DNA of 64,000 nt, taken from Paenibacillus alginolyticus DSM 5050 = NBRC 15375. GTDB taxonomy: Bacteria; Bacillota; Bacilli; Paenibacillales; NBRC-103111. The stretch lies in contig NZ_AUGY01000029.1 in assembly GCF_000422905.1 (NCBI RefSeq), positions 1 through 64,000 of the forward strand, read 5' to 3'. The notes below the pieces were generated by a model that did no database searches, was not told where the DNA came from, and saw only the letters and a program-made list of their open reading frames with translations. Below, in pieces: positions 1-8,300 of the stretch. Each line of letters starts with the position of its first letter. Within the stretch, counting starts at the first letter, position 1. Made by a program: the position numbers and the translations under genes.

Positions 1-230
1 CCCTTCTTTATAGCCACATAAAAGGGTATATAGCTCATGTTCTTTGAAGGTAACCCCAATTTAACCTCCGTCAGCGTGTCTGGCTTTTTTTTGACGGCTT
101 CACTGCTTCCCTTATTTTCTGATGGCTTGACATCCGTTTTCTGTGCACAGCCCAGGAGACTAATTATGCATACAGCAGATAAAATGATTGAAAGCCCTTT
201 CAATAGTCGGCGGCGCTTTAATGAATTCAT
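1..230 (-). CDS. NMT1/SsuA-like ABC substrate-binding lipoprotein, 5' part
   Basis: The first 76 codons of a gene that runs off the left edge. It starts at ATG 230-228 behind a GGGAGG ribosome site 7 bases upstream. The protein has a basic N-terminus, a hydrophobic stretch and a lipobox (LLGC, Cys about residue 28), so it should be a lipid-anchored exported protein. After a Lys/Ser-rich linker the mature part begins LTEVKLGLP and continues with YIPFYVAIKK. That opening is typical of NMT1/THI5/SsuA-type binding proteins for pyrimidine precursors, sulfonates or nitrate. The family comes from this short stretch only, so the ligand is unknown. Permease and ATPase genes would be expected beyond the edge. 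Confidence 0.7.
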   Translation of the reverse strand, partial: MNSLKRRRLLKGLSIILSAVCIISLLGCAQKTDVKPSENKGSSEAVKKKPDTLTEVKLGLPSKNMSYIPFYVAIKK

Positions 231-575
231 CGTTAAACCTCCCGTAATAGAATATAATTTGTGAGAATGAATGCCGCGTTGGCGGCTGGTATTACACGAA
301 CGATTTGACTATTTATTCTTCCCCCCATTCGCTTCCCTCCCTTGAGATCATCCTAAATACTGAATTACAAAGATTCGATATAACCCCAACTTTAATACGT
401 ATAACGCATGCAAACAAGACTATGTTCCTTTATATAGCACAGAAGAAAAACGTTTAGTATAACATTTGGGACAAGACAGTAGAAAAAACGCCTAGGCTAC
501 AAACTGCGTCGGTACTGCTCGGCGTCAGTTTATTATTTTTCTCAAAGGGTTACCTGAAACAGGGGTGATGAACAA
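231..575. other. Intergenic region, no gene recognised
   Basis: No convincing coding sequence. It must hold the promoter of the minus-strand lipoprotein gene, but no clear -35/-10 pair was assigned. An imperfect GC-rich inverted repeat lies around 508-535 (aaactgcgtcgg and ctcggcgtcagttt arms). It could be a transcript end or a structured leader. Confidence 0.3.
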
Positions 576-650
576 ATGAAATGGGGGAGCTATAGTGGAA
601 AATCTGTTATAGCAGATCTCATAGACATTTTTCGAATCATTCATGAATAA
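576..650 (+). CDS. Possible 24-residue peptide ORF
   Basis: A short open frame, ATG 576 to TAA 650. GGGGTG sits 8 bases before the ATG, and a strong hairpin with a T tract follows 15 bases after the stop. The peptide starts MKWGSYSG and ends in an amphipathic IADLIDIFRIIHE. It matches no family I recognise. The ribosome site, ORF and terminator are consistent with a small standalone transcript, but an ORF this short can arise by chance. A small non-coding RNA ending at the same hairpin is equally possible. Confidence 0.25.
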   Translation: MKWGSYSGKSVIADLIDIFRIIHE

Positions 651-664
651 ATTTCAAAAAGGTT

Positions 665-703
665 AAAGGGGCAACGAATAAAAATTCGATCTGCCCCTTT
701 TTT
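665..703 (+). terminator. Rho-independent terminator, plus-strand orientation
   Basis: Arms aaaggggca and tgcccctttt enclose a loop that pairs partly (cgaat/attcg) and run into seven T on the plus strand. The T tract favours plus-strand termination. It also lies 50 bases past the pheA stop and could end that minus-strand transcript less efficiently. Confidence 0.65.
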
Positions 704-752
704 GATCAATTCCTTTTATCATATGTTCCTAATGATTCCTTATTTGAATGTG

Positions 753-1573
753 TTAGAGCTTAATACTATTGTAGCTTCCCAGCAAACGAACATCATGGCC
801 GAGCGTGCTAAGTATGGTCATCGTTTTGGACAAGGCAGGATGTTGGCCTCCAAGTTCTACTTCCATAAAAAACTGATACGATCCCAGTTTTCGCTTTGTT
901 GGTCTGGATTCTATCCATGTAAGGTTTATACCTAGTGCAGATAAGACGTTCAAGATACTGGATAATACGCCTGCTTGTTCTTTTTCCGGATTTATCAGTA
1001 ACAACGACTTTTGTGTAAAATCCATGGAATCGCTTTCTTTGGTTACTACGAAAAAACGTGTCTGATTATCTTGAAAATCTTCGATATTTCTAACCGCAAT
1101 ATCTAACCCAAACAAGGAACCAGCCCATTCGGACCCTACTGCTGCAACATCGCAGCGAGTTGTTTTCTTAATGGCCTCTGCAGCCATCGAAGTACTTGGA
1201 AAGTCCTTCGTCGGAACTTTCAATTCACGAACAAACTCTCTGCATTGAGCCAAGGCTGGAGGAATTGACCATATTTCTTTTACATCCTTAACTTGTACTC
1301 CTTCATTGACTAATAAGTGCATGGATACAGGAAAAATAACCTCAGCTTGAATCATCAGCTTGTGCTTAATAATCCCGTCCAAAGTAATATTAATTGATCC
1401 CTCGATTGAATTTTCAATAGGAACAAAACCTTGATCGGCTTGATTATCCGCAACAGCCTCAATGACTTCGATCAGTGTTCCGCACATGTGAAGTCCACCT
1501 GTGAACCTTTATAATATCGATGAGCCGCTTCGTCCGAAAATGTACCTCTCGGTCCTAGACAGGAAATTTTCAT
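753..1573 (-). pseudogene. pheA: Prephenate dehydratase, frameshifted
   Basis: PheA makes phenylpyruvate from prephenate in phenylalanine synthesis. The true start is ATG 1573-1571 (GGAAAGGG upstream), giving MKISCLGPRGTFSDEAA, the normal N-terminus. After VDFTCAEH the frame hits TGA at 1474-1472. The rest of the protein (LIEVIEAVADNQADQG onward) continues in another frame to 753. One base appears to be missing near 1475-1478. Downstream everything is intact: FVPIENSIEG, the catalytic-site TRFF motif (TRFFVV), and a C-terminal ACT domain with ESRP, the phenylalanine-binding motif. The composite length of about 273 residues is normal. The good state of the rest suggests either a recent mutation or a sequencing error. 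Translation could in principle restart at 1487, but that would lack the N-terminal lobe. Confidence 0.88.
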
Positions 1574-2112
1574 AGTAAGTATCCCTTTCCAAAATTTAAT
1601 TGGTGAACCAACGTAATTTGTGTAAATATTATGGCAATCATAAAAGTATTTTTTTCTACTTACAACATATCTGTTCTTTCATATGCAACAAGTACAATAA
1701 TTTTTTTGAACATTGCATGAATTGAAGCACGTTTTTTACTTAATTTTATTAATTGAATGAATTTCGAAATTCAACAGCCTTGCTGGACTTGAGTTTCTGA
1801 GACGTGGAAAAAGGAGTACCTCCCAAATCTCGAAATGTGGTTACCGCACCTACATAGAGATGTAAGAAAAAGCTTCCATTAACAAAAAAACATAGGAAAA
1901 TCGTCCTTTCCTTTGCCAACATAATCATCCCCTATATAAGAACATTTGTTTGTGTTGTTATATATCAGCGACGTATTGGTTATGCAAGCTGAATTTTAGA
2001 AATAAAACAAATGCCCTCTGTATTTCAAATATTGGTTTTATGGGCGTCCGAACGTTCATTTTCGCAAGTCTGCCCATTTTTTGAAATTTTTCTTTGAATA
2101 ACTCAAAGAAAA
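1574..2112. other. AT-rich intergenic region, no gene recognised
   Basis: About 540 bases between the pheA start and the ATPase terminator. No coding frame with family resemblance was found on either strand. It must contain the pheA promoter. I saw no T-box or other recognisable leader. Confidence 0.4.
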
Positions 2113-2150
2113 TAAAAAAAACCGGAACCCATTTTTCGGAGTTCCGGTCT
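2113..2150 (-). terminator. Terminator of the first orphan ATPase gene
   Basis: On the minus strand the arms accggaac and gttccggt enclose a short loop, followed by a long T-rich tract. It starts 9 bases after the ATPase stop. A similar, less perfect hairpin ends the paralogous ATPase gene near 33724, so it belongs to the duplicated cassette. Confidence 0.8.
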
Positions 2151-2158
2151 TATAACTA

Positions 2159-2833
2159 CTAAAAGTCTTTATATAATCGCCCATCCCGAAACCTCACAAT
2201 CCGCTTCGCCTGCTGCGCAATCAATAAGTCATGTGTAATCAAAATAATCGTCCGACCTTGTGCATTTAATCTCTTTAAAATGTTTAAAATCTCCAAGCCT
2301 GTCTTCGAATCTAACGCTCCCGTAGGTTCATCCGCCAAAATGATAGCTGGATCTCCTGCCAACACTCGCGCAATAGCAACACGCTGCTGCTGCCCGCCAG
2401 ATAACTCTGATGGAAAGTGCTTCCTGCGATCCAATAAATCCACCGATTCCAATGCGTGTATAACGAGTAACTCCCTTTCCTTTTTGCTCATTCCCCTATA
2501 GATCAAAGGCAACTCCACATTCTCATAGGCACTTAATCTCGGCAGCAGGTTAAAACTCTGAAAAACAAAGCCAATCTTCCGATTACGAATCTCAGCAAGC
2601 CCAGAATCCTTAAGTACGTTTATTGCTTGACCATCCAGGTCATAGTTACCTTTATCTACAATATCTAAACACCCGATGATGTTCATCAGTGTCGATTTGC
2701 CGGAACCTGACGGACCCATGATGGCCACAAACTCTCCATGATCGATATCTAACGAGACATCATCTAATGCTTTAATCGTTTCCTCACCCATCGTATAGTA
2801 TTTACTAGCATTCTCGATATGGATTAACGTCAT
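2159..2833 (-). CDS. Orphan ABC transporter ATPase, LolD/MacB type (copy 1)
   Basis: A 225-residue ABC ATPase of the MacB/LolD/FtsE-like class, which drives export or mechanotransmission rather than sugar uptake. Walker A is GPSGSGKST (about residue 41), the Q-loop region reads FVFQSFNLLPRL, the signature is LSGGQQQRVAIAR, Walker B is ILADEPTGALD, and the switch His is in ITHD. ATG 2833 is chosen because GGAGGTGA sits just before it; in-frame ATGs further up have no such site. No FtsX/MacB-type permease or HlyD-type adaptor is adjacent. The gene lies 59 bases downstream of a truncated sigK. The same pair, in the same order, recurs at 33724-35124. The partner permease is unknown. Confidence 0.85.
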   Translation of the reverse strand: MTLIHIENASKYYTMGEETIKALDDVSLDIDHGEFVAIMGPSGSGKSTLMNIIGCLDIVDKGNYDLDGQAINVLKDSGLAEIRNRKIGFVFQSFNLLPRLSAYENVELPLIYRGMSKKERELLVIHALESVDLLDRRKHFPSELSGGQQQRVAIARVLAGDPAIILADEPTGALDSKTGLEILNILKRLNAQGRTIILITHDLLIAQQAKRIVRFRDGRLYKDF

Positions 2834-2892
2834 AACCTTCACCTCCATTACTTGCACAGGGTCCAAATAAATGAAGTATCCGATTCGTAACC

Positions 2893-3417
2893 TTACCGCT
2901 TCGCCTTATAAAACTCATGATACAGCTTCATGAGTGCCCTTTTCTCAATCCGAGACACATACGACCGCGAAATCCCTAATTCCTTCGCAATCTCTCGCTG
3001 CGTCCGCTCTTCCCCGCCTAATTCCAATCCAAACCGCCCAACAACGACTTCCTTCTCACGATCATCCAATATCTCCAGATTGCGATAGATTTTGCTCTTT
3101 TCTATCTTGAGCTGAACTTTATCCACGACATCATCCGCTTCCGTCCCGAGGATGTCGATCAACGTTATTTCGTTCCCCTCTTTGTCCGTTCCGATGGGAT
3201 CATGCAAGGACACATCTTTGCGCGTTTTCTTCAACGAGCGAAGATGCATAAGTATTTCATTTTCTATACAGCGAGCCGCGAATGTCGCTAGCTTCGTCCC
3301 TTTGTTCGGCGAAAACGACTCGATCGCTTTGATCAATCCAATCGTCCCAATCGAGATCAAATCTTCGAGATCTTCTCCTGTATTGTCGAATTTTTTGACA
3401 TTGTGAACACAAAGCAA
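2893..3417 (-). CDS. sigK: N-terminally truncated sigma-K (copy 1)
   Basis: 174 residues matching the C-terminal three quarters of SigK, the late mother-cell sporulation sigma factor. It holds most of region 2 ([17 protein letters not shown], then [16 protein letters not shown]), region 3 ([17 protein letters not shown]) and region 4 with its helix-turn-helix ([20 protein letters not shown]). Region 1.2 and the start of 2.1 are missing. The frame opens after a TGA and the first usable start is TTG 3417. An AraC-family tail ends 38 bases upstream. Copy 2 (34540-35124) has nearly the same protein but many synonymous base differences. It could be a remnant, a split-sigK 3' half like spoIIIC of B. 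subtilis, or a short regulator. Function in this form is unproven. Confidence 0.75.
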   Translation of the reverse strand: MLCVHNVKKFDNTGEDLEDLISIGTIGLIKAIESFSPNKGTKLATFAARCIENEILMHLRSLKKTRKDVSLHDPIGTDKEGNEITLIDILGTEADDVVDKVQLKIEKSKIYRNLEILDDREKEVVVGRFGLELGGEERTQREIAKELGISRSYVSRIEKRALMKLYHEFYKAKR

Positions 3418-3455
3418 CGTAAATCTTCACATCAAAAGAGCGTTGAATAATCTGG

Positions 3456-3590
3456 TCATTGCGGGACAATTACCTTTTTATACGCTCCGCGATACTTCGC
3501 AGGAGGTAGATGATAATATCTTTTGAAGACATGATAAAAATGGCTCAAGTTTTCTAAACCGGGATGTGAATGGTGGAAATACTTTCGTGA
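3456..3590 (-). pseudogene. AraC-family regulator, C-terminal tail
   Basis: A minus-strand frame ending at TGA 3458-3456 reads GLENLSHFYHVFKRYYHL then PPAKYRGAYKK. This is the second helix-turn-helix and end of an AraC/XylS DNA-binding domain. Nothing recognisable lies upstream, so only about 45 codons survive. It directly abuts the truncated sigK, which suggests the breakpoint of a rearrangement. Confidence 0.6.
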
Positions 3591-3622
3591 ATTAACATTA
3601 ATAAAATGACTGAACCCTAGGA

Positions 3623-3653
3623 AGAGCAATTCGCAAAAATCGGAGAATTGCTC
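3623..3653. repeat. Perfect inverted repeat between remnants
   Basis: Arms agagcaattc and gaattgctct around an 11-base spacer. There is only a weak T run, so a terminator role is uncertain. It lies between the AraC tail and the IS6 fragment. Confidence 0.45.
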
Positions 3654-3666
3654 TTAGTTGTCCCTC

Positions 3667-3961
3667 ATCCGAAATAGACAAACGAATTCGCCCCTATTTA
3701 AAACCCACAAATGATTCGTACAGAACGGACGAATCGTACATCAAAGTCAAAGGTCAATGGAAGTATTTATATAGAGCGGTTGATTCGATGGGGAAAACGA
3801 TTGATTTTATGTTATCTGAAAATCGAGATATGCCGGCGGCTAAGCGCTTCTTTACAAAAGCATTGGCCTCGCCACATAATCAATTACCACTTGTGATCAC
3901 TTTGGATAAAAACCCGGCATATCCACCGGCCATACAAGATTTAATAAATGAAATTAATTGA
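3667..3961 (+). pseudogene. IS6-family transposase fragment (copy 1)
   Basis: Starting GAA ATA GAC at about 3671, one frame reads EIDKRIRPYLKPTNDSYR and on to TAA at 3961. It covers the first two catalytic Asp regions (RTDESYIKVKG and VITLDKNPAYPPAI) and stops before the Glu segment. It matches the middle of the transposases at 32516 and 56607. Both ends and both terminal inverted repeats are missing, so it cannot move. Confidence 0.8.
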
Positions 3962-4249
3962 AATAATAAAGAATCATTTTACAAGAATAAGTGCCCAATA
4001 TTACAATGTCTTATAAATTAATTTTGAATAGACTAAAGAAACTAATTTGTGTTTAGCAAAAAAGCGATCATAAAAGGCCCCAAACTAATGGTAAATAATT
4101 CTCACCGAAAGTGGATATGATTCTTCGGTTTGACCGAACCTAGGATATTAATTTTACAGCCCTTAGTGGGAGATCTAAGATTATCCCCATTGGCAAACAT
4201 AAATAATCCGTATATGAACTTCTTTCCTCAATGGACTGCTTTTTGTTGT
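3962..4249. other. No recognisable feature
   Basis: AT-rich sequence between the IS6 fragment and the decayed lectin. I see no gene, hairpin or repeat that I can support. Confidence 0.4.
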
Positions 4250-4560
4250 TGGAAAGGCGCTCTGCACACCGATAATCTTATAAAAACCATTTCCATTGTT
4301 GATTGCTGCCGTTATTGAGGGGCCCATTGATCCACGTTTGCACCGTTAGAAGTAAAATTTCCGGCAACATCCAGCACTTCGGAACTGCTCTTCGCTCGAA
4401 TGACATAAACCCCATTTCCGACAGACTCTAATTTGAATTTTTGATTATCTCCGTTATTGAAATTCCAGGTATCTACGTTTGCTCCGTTACTGTACGAATT
4501 CCCAGAAATATTAATTACCTTTCCAGTCTTCTTACTGACAATTCAATAATACTTGGTACT
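4250..4560 (-). pseudogene. Decayed ricin-type lectin (CBM13-like) domain
   Basis: The minus strand contains a beta-trefoil lectin repeat: KKTGKVINISGNSYSNGA, then NVDTWNFNNGDNQKFKL, then SSEVLDVAGNFTSNGANV, then NNGSNQQWK in a shifted frame. An in-frame TGA interrupts the YY-IVSKK segment and at least two more frameshifts follow. Ricin-type domains are commonly appended to secreted glycosidases, and the GH32 protein at 5363-11824 carries one. This is probably the tail of another lost exoenzyme. No catalytic domain remains. Confidence 0.65.
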
Positions 4561-4639
4561 ATCAAAACTGCCTTTTCAACCCGAAGAGGTGTAAGCGTCT
4601 AATAACCAAGTGTATTGAAAAAAAAACCATGGTTCATAA

Positions 4640-5083
4640 TGATCCACAAGCCCTACGTTATGTACAATGTTGCCCAACAGCCGGACTCCATGGGGGGTAC
4701 CCATCAAGCAATTCCGGTTGCTGACGAAATGCAGCCGCTGGTAATTGTTGCAACAGATAGACTAGATTTTTGTAAAGGTTCAATCCATTTGCTTTTGCGG
4801 TCTCTACCGATGCTGTAGATCGCTGCACTTGCAGTTGCCCCCGCGGACTGCCGCTGAATAATCAGTTTTTACGTCCCACTATAAAGGGACGAATGCTGTA
4901 CTCAGCTAAATTATTCGAGATCACACAGTTCCCATCTTGTAAGTACTTCATCAACTCTTGTCTATTATTACGTGCATACTTCAACACTTCGCCTAGCCTG
5001 GGAAGTACCTTGCCTTTGGCCGTTTCTACCCATGACCAAAAAGCATCGAGTATAGGCTTTTCCTGCACCAGACGTTTAGAATC
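4640..5083 (-). pseudogene. IS66-family transposase, C-terminal remnant
   Basis: The minus strand reads [20 protein letters not shown], then LGEVLKYARNNRQEL, then NNLAEYSIRPFIVGRKN. This is the conserved end of IS66 TnpC (usual form NNxAERAIRPFVIGRKN). After a frameshift it continues TASAAIYSI, then VETAKANGLNLYKNL and a final LLDGYPPWSP. The N-terminal two thirds, tnpA/tnpB and the IS ends are absent. At about 5083 it joins abruptly to a sigK remnant. Confidence 0.75.
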
Positions 5084-5262
5084 TCGTTCTCGATGCATTG
5101 TGCGGCTAATGTAGCCAACTTCGTGCCATTATTCGGCGAGAACGACTCAATTGTCTTAATCAATCCAATCGTCCCGATCGGATCAGATCCTCCAGATCTT
5201 CCCCCGTATTGTCGAATTTTTTGACATTGTGACACGAAGCAACTTAAATGTATTGCTGTCAT
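5084..5262 (-). pseudogene. sigK: sigma-K remnant (copy 3), decayed
   Basis: The segment [20 protein letters not shown] then AQCIENEIL matches SigK region 2, but the upstream [11 protein letters not shown] part is in another frame and a few bases are lost. It begins with the same TTGC-rich boundary as copies 1 and 2, so all three share one ancestral truncation point. It ends where IS66 sequence starts. Confidence 0.75.
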
Positions 5263-5302
5263 GTGGGCAACTTATCTAAAGCCCTTTCTCCTGGAATTTA
5301 AT

Positions 5303-5350
5303 AAAAAACAAAGTGAAGCCCCATCTCTAATTTGCAGAGTAAGGGGCTTC
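5303..5350 (-). terminator. Terminator of the SLH levanase gene
   Basis: Minus-strand arms gaagcccc and ggggcttc with partial pairing inside (ctctgc/gagat), followed by a T-rich run. It begins 13 bases after the stop of the 2153-residue GH32 gene. Confidence 0.8.
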
Positions 5351-5362
5351 CAACCATTACTA

Positions 5363-8300
5363 TTATTTTAGAAGCACTTTATTAATTATTTGCGCAGCCT
5401 CAGCACGAGAAGCGGTGTTCTTAGGCTTGAAAGTTCCATCTTCAAAGCCGTTGATAACTCCTGATTGCTGAAGCTCAGACACTGCCTCTGCTGCAAAGCC
5501 ACTAATTACAACATCATCCTTAAAGATGACCTTAGCTGCCACAGCAGCCAAAGGAACTTGAGCAAGTTTAGATGCTTTAGATACCATGAAACTCATTTCT
5601 TCACGAGTAATCGTCTGGTCGGGTCTAAATGTACCGTCCTGGTATCCACTTACAATACCCAACTTCTGAGCAGTTGCAATCGATCCTGCATACCACTGAT
5701 CAGCTTGGACATCTTTGAACCTGATTTCCGCGGAAGCATCCACAAGATCTAACGCTCCTAATAGCATTTTCAGGAATTCAGCACGAGTAACTATTCCTTG
5801 GGGGTTAAATTGCTCAACACTGTAACCATTGATCACTTGTTTTGCCGATAAGGATTCGATTGCTGCTCGGGCCCATTCCGCAGAACCCAAATCAGTAAAT
5901 GTAACTTTCACTTCGGCTATTGTGTATTTACTGAAATGGTTCGTAAAGAAAGTAATCCCACCTGTTGCGGCATCATAGTTTCCATTCTTGATTACTTCGA
6001 GCTTGCCATTGTCACCAAGATAATATACAACAATTGTATTAGGATTCTCTCCTGGCGTAATGGTGTATGGCATAGTAATCATCATGGATTTTTTAGATCC
6101 AAATTTGCTTATTGGAGTTCCGTTTACACTGATGTTGAAATCAAATACAGGTCTATTACCAATTTTCTCTTGCTGTTTTGCATCTAAATTGGTTTGATCT
6201 ACCCTTGTAATTGTCAAATTAATTGTACCGCTGTTTGTTCCAAGTGCATCAGGAATAATTGCTACCGTTCCAAATTGACTCTTAACTGCAATGCGGTCAA
6301 TACCTTTGTCATGCGCCTCCTTCAAAACATCCGTATGAAAGGCTACATTCACAGACAGTGCCGAGTTGTTAGCAGGTATCTCAATCGTCACAGTTTCATT
6401 TCCTGTTGCTGCAGCATTATTAATGGCATTTTGCAGGTCCTCTGTCTTAACCTCTGCATTCAGTACCCCTCCGCTACCAAATGAAGGCTGAGTAATCACT
6501 GAAGCACCCTTGACAGGTCCGTCTTGATTACTAACTGAAGGACTAGAAGGCGGGGGTGTATCATCTGATTTAATAGGCTTTTCCACCAGCACGATTTTCC
6601 ATTTTTGCTTATCGTGGTCATTCCTGTCGGCAAGCTGCACCGCTCCGTCGGCTTCAGCTTCCAGCGCTTTACTCGGATCGCGTTTTGAAACGATCGTAAC
6701 CGTTCCGTCTTCATGCTCGATCATGAGCCACCGTTGATTATCAAAATTTAGAAATGGATACAACTGAACATCATTCTGCCCCATATCCCAATCCAGCGAT
6801 TTGTCGCTGCTAGCGGATCTTATCGTATACGCATCGTCGGAGATCTTGTAGTAGGTCCAATTCTGATTGATGGATTTGTTATCTGGTAGCTGTACTTTGA
6901 CTCTAGCAGAGTTGTTTTGATTATCCACGCCCAGAACTTGGCCACTATTCCTATTTACAAAATGATAACCGTTCAAATCAATGGGTGTCGTGTTCGTTAC
7001 GTTCACATTTTGATAATACGCTTTACCACCAAATACGTTTAGGCCAAAATATCCTTGTCTATACGTATAATCGGTAATATCAATCACCAACTGGTTGTCA
7101 AAATAAATTTGAATATGCGGCCCTGAAGCAACGATTTTGGCATGATAATTCAAGCCTTTTTGAATAAACTTCGGCACTTTGGCTAAGATTTGTCGATCGT
7201 CGAATTGTCCGCCCGCTTTATAGAACAGTCGAAGCACATGCAAATTCGGATCCACGTTGAAATAATAGCCATTTGTGCCATCCGCGCTCGCCCGAAACAA
7301 GATCGAACCAGCCCCGCCGTTCTTCGATAACATCAGGTCGGCTTCATAGGTGAAATCGGTCGCTTGATTGGTAGACATGTTATTCGAATCCGTGTCGAAC
7401 GACCCGCGGATTCCGTCCAATGTAGGTAGCCATTCCGATGCGGGGTGAGCGTTCCATCCGCTCAAATTCGTCGAGAATGAGCCGACACTGACATCCATGG
7501 ATCGGCGAACAGCACCGTTTGCTGTTTTGACCGTAATGGTTGCCGTCCCCAAAGACACGGCCCTCAATCTCGCGCTTGTGTTGTCCGCTCCCTGCACCTG
7601 TACAACGTTCGGATTGCTCGTTTCCCACATCAACGATTTGTCGAGCGCCGTATAGGGCTCTGCATCTGCATAAACACGCTGCTCATCGCCGACTCCGAGC
7701 TCCAGCAATCGTTGATCCAACACGATTCCCTGTACGGTATTGCCATCTAGTATCGAACTTCTCGATGTATTTTTCAATGAATACACGTGTAACGCTTTCA
7801 CAACAACCGTTCCACCAGATGCATAAAAGCTCATCCCGCTGCGTGAGGAATTCGGTAGGATGATGTCGGAAAAGACCACTGCCCCGTCGTTGCCAAATAC
7901 CTCTAAAGAAGACTCATCCACAAAGATTTGCATATGGACGACACCGTTGACGGGTTGCACGACCGCCTCATGCAACGTTGTAAAATTAGTGGTAAAATCC
8001 GTCCTGCCAGAAGCGGATCGATCCACGAACATCATGTTATCGGTACTCCGATAGCCGACGACCGTCTTCTGTTCTCCGCCCTCTCGCAATCGGAATCCGA
8101 ATTCGGTAGCCGCTCCGGAATCGGGAAGCTGGATTTCCGCGTTAATTTCGTATGCTGTTCCTTTGACCGCTCCGAGGATGTTGCCGGATTGCGGTTTTAC
8201 CGAAACATTATTAACTGAAAAATCGGTTCCACGCAATGAACTCAGTTCGCTTATCGGATTCTGCGCAAGGATGACGTTCCCGTTCACGGTCTTTAACGAA

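Noticed and set aside
702..935. Plus-strand frame of 77 codons
   Set aside because: It is antisense to the ACT domain of pheA and has no convincing ribosome site.
3711..3896. Plus-strand frame of 61 codons
   Set aside because: It is a +1 shadow of the IS6 transposase fragment, whose correct frame carries the DDE-family motifs.
4615..4818. Plus-strand frame of 67 codons
   Set aside because: It is antisense to the IS66 transposase remnant, whose conserved C-terminal motifs read on the minus strand.
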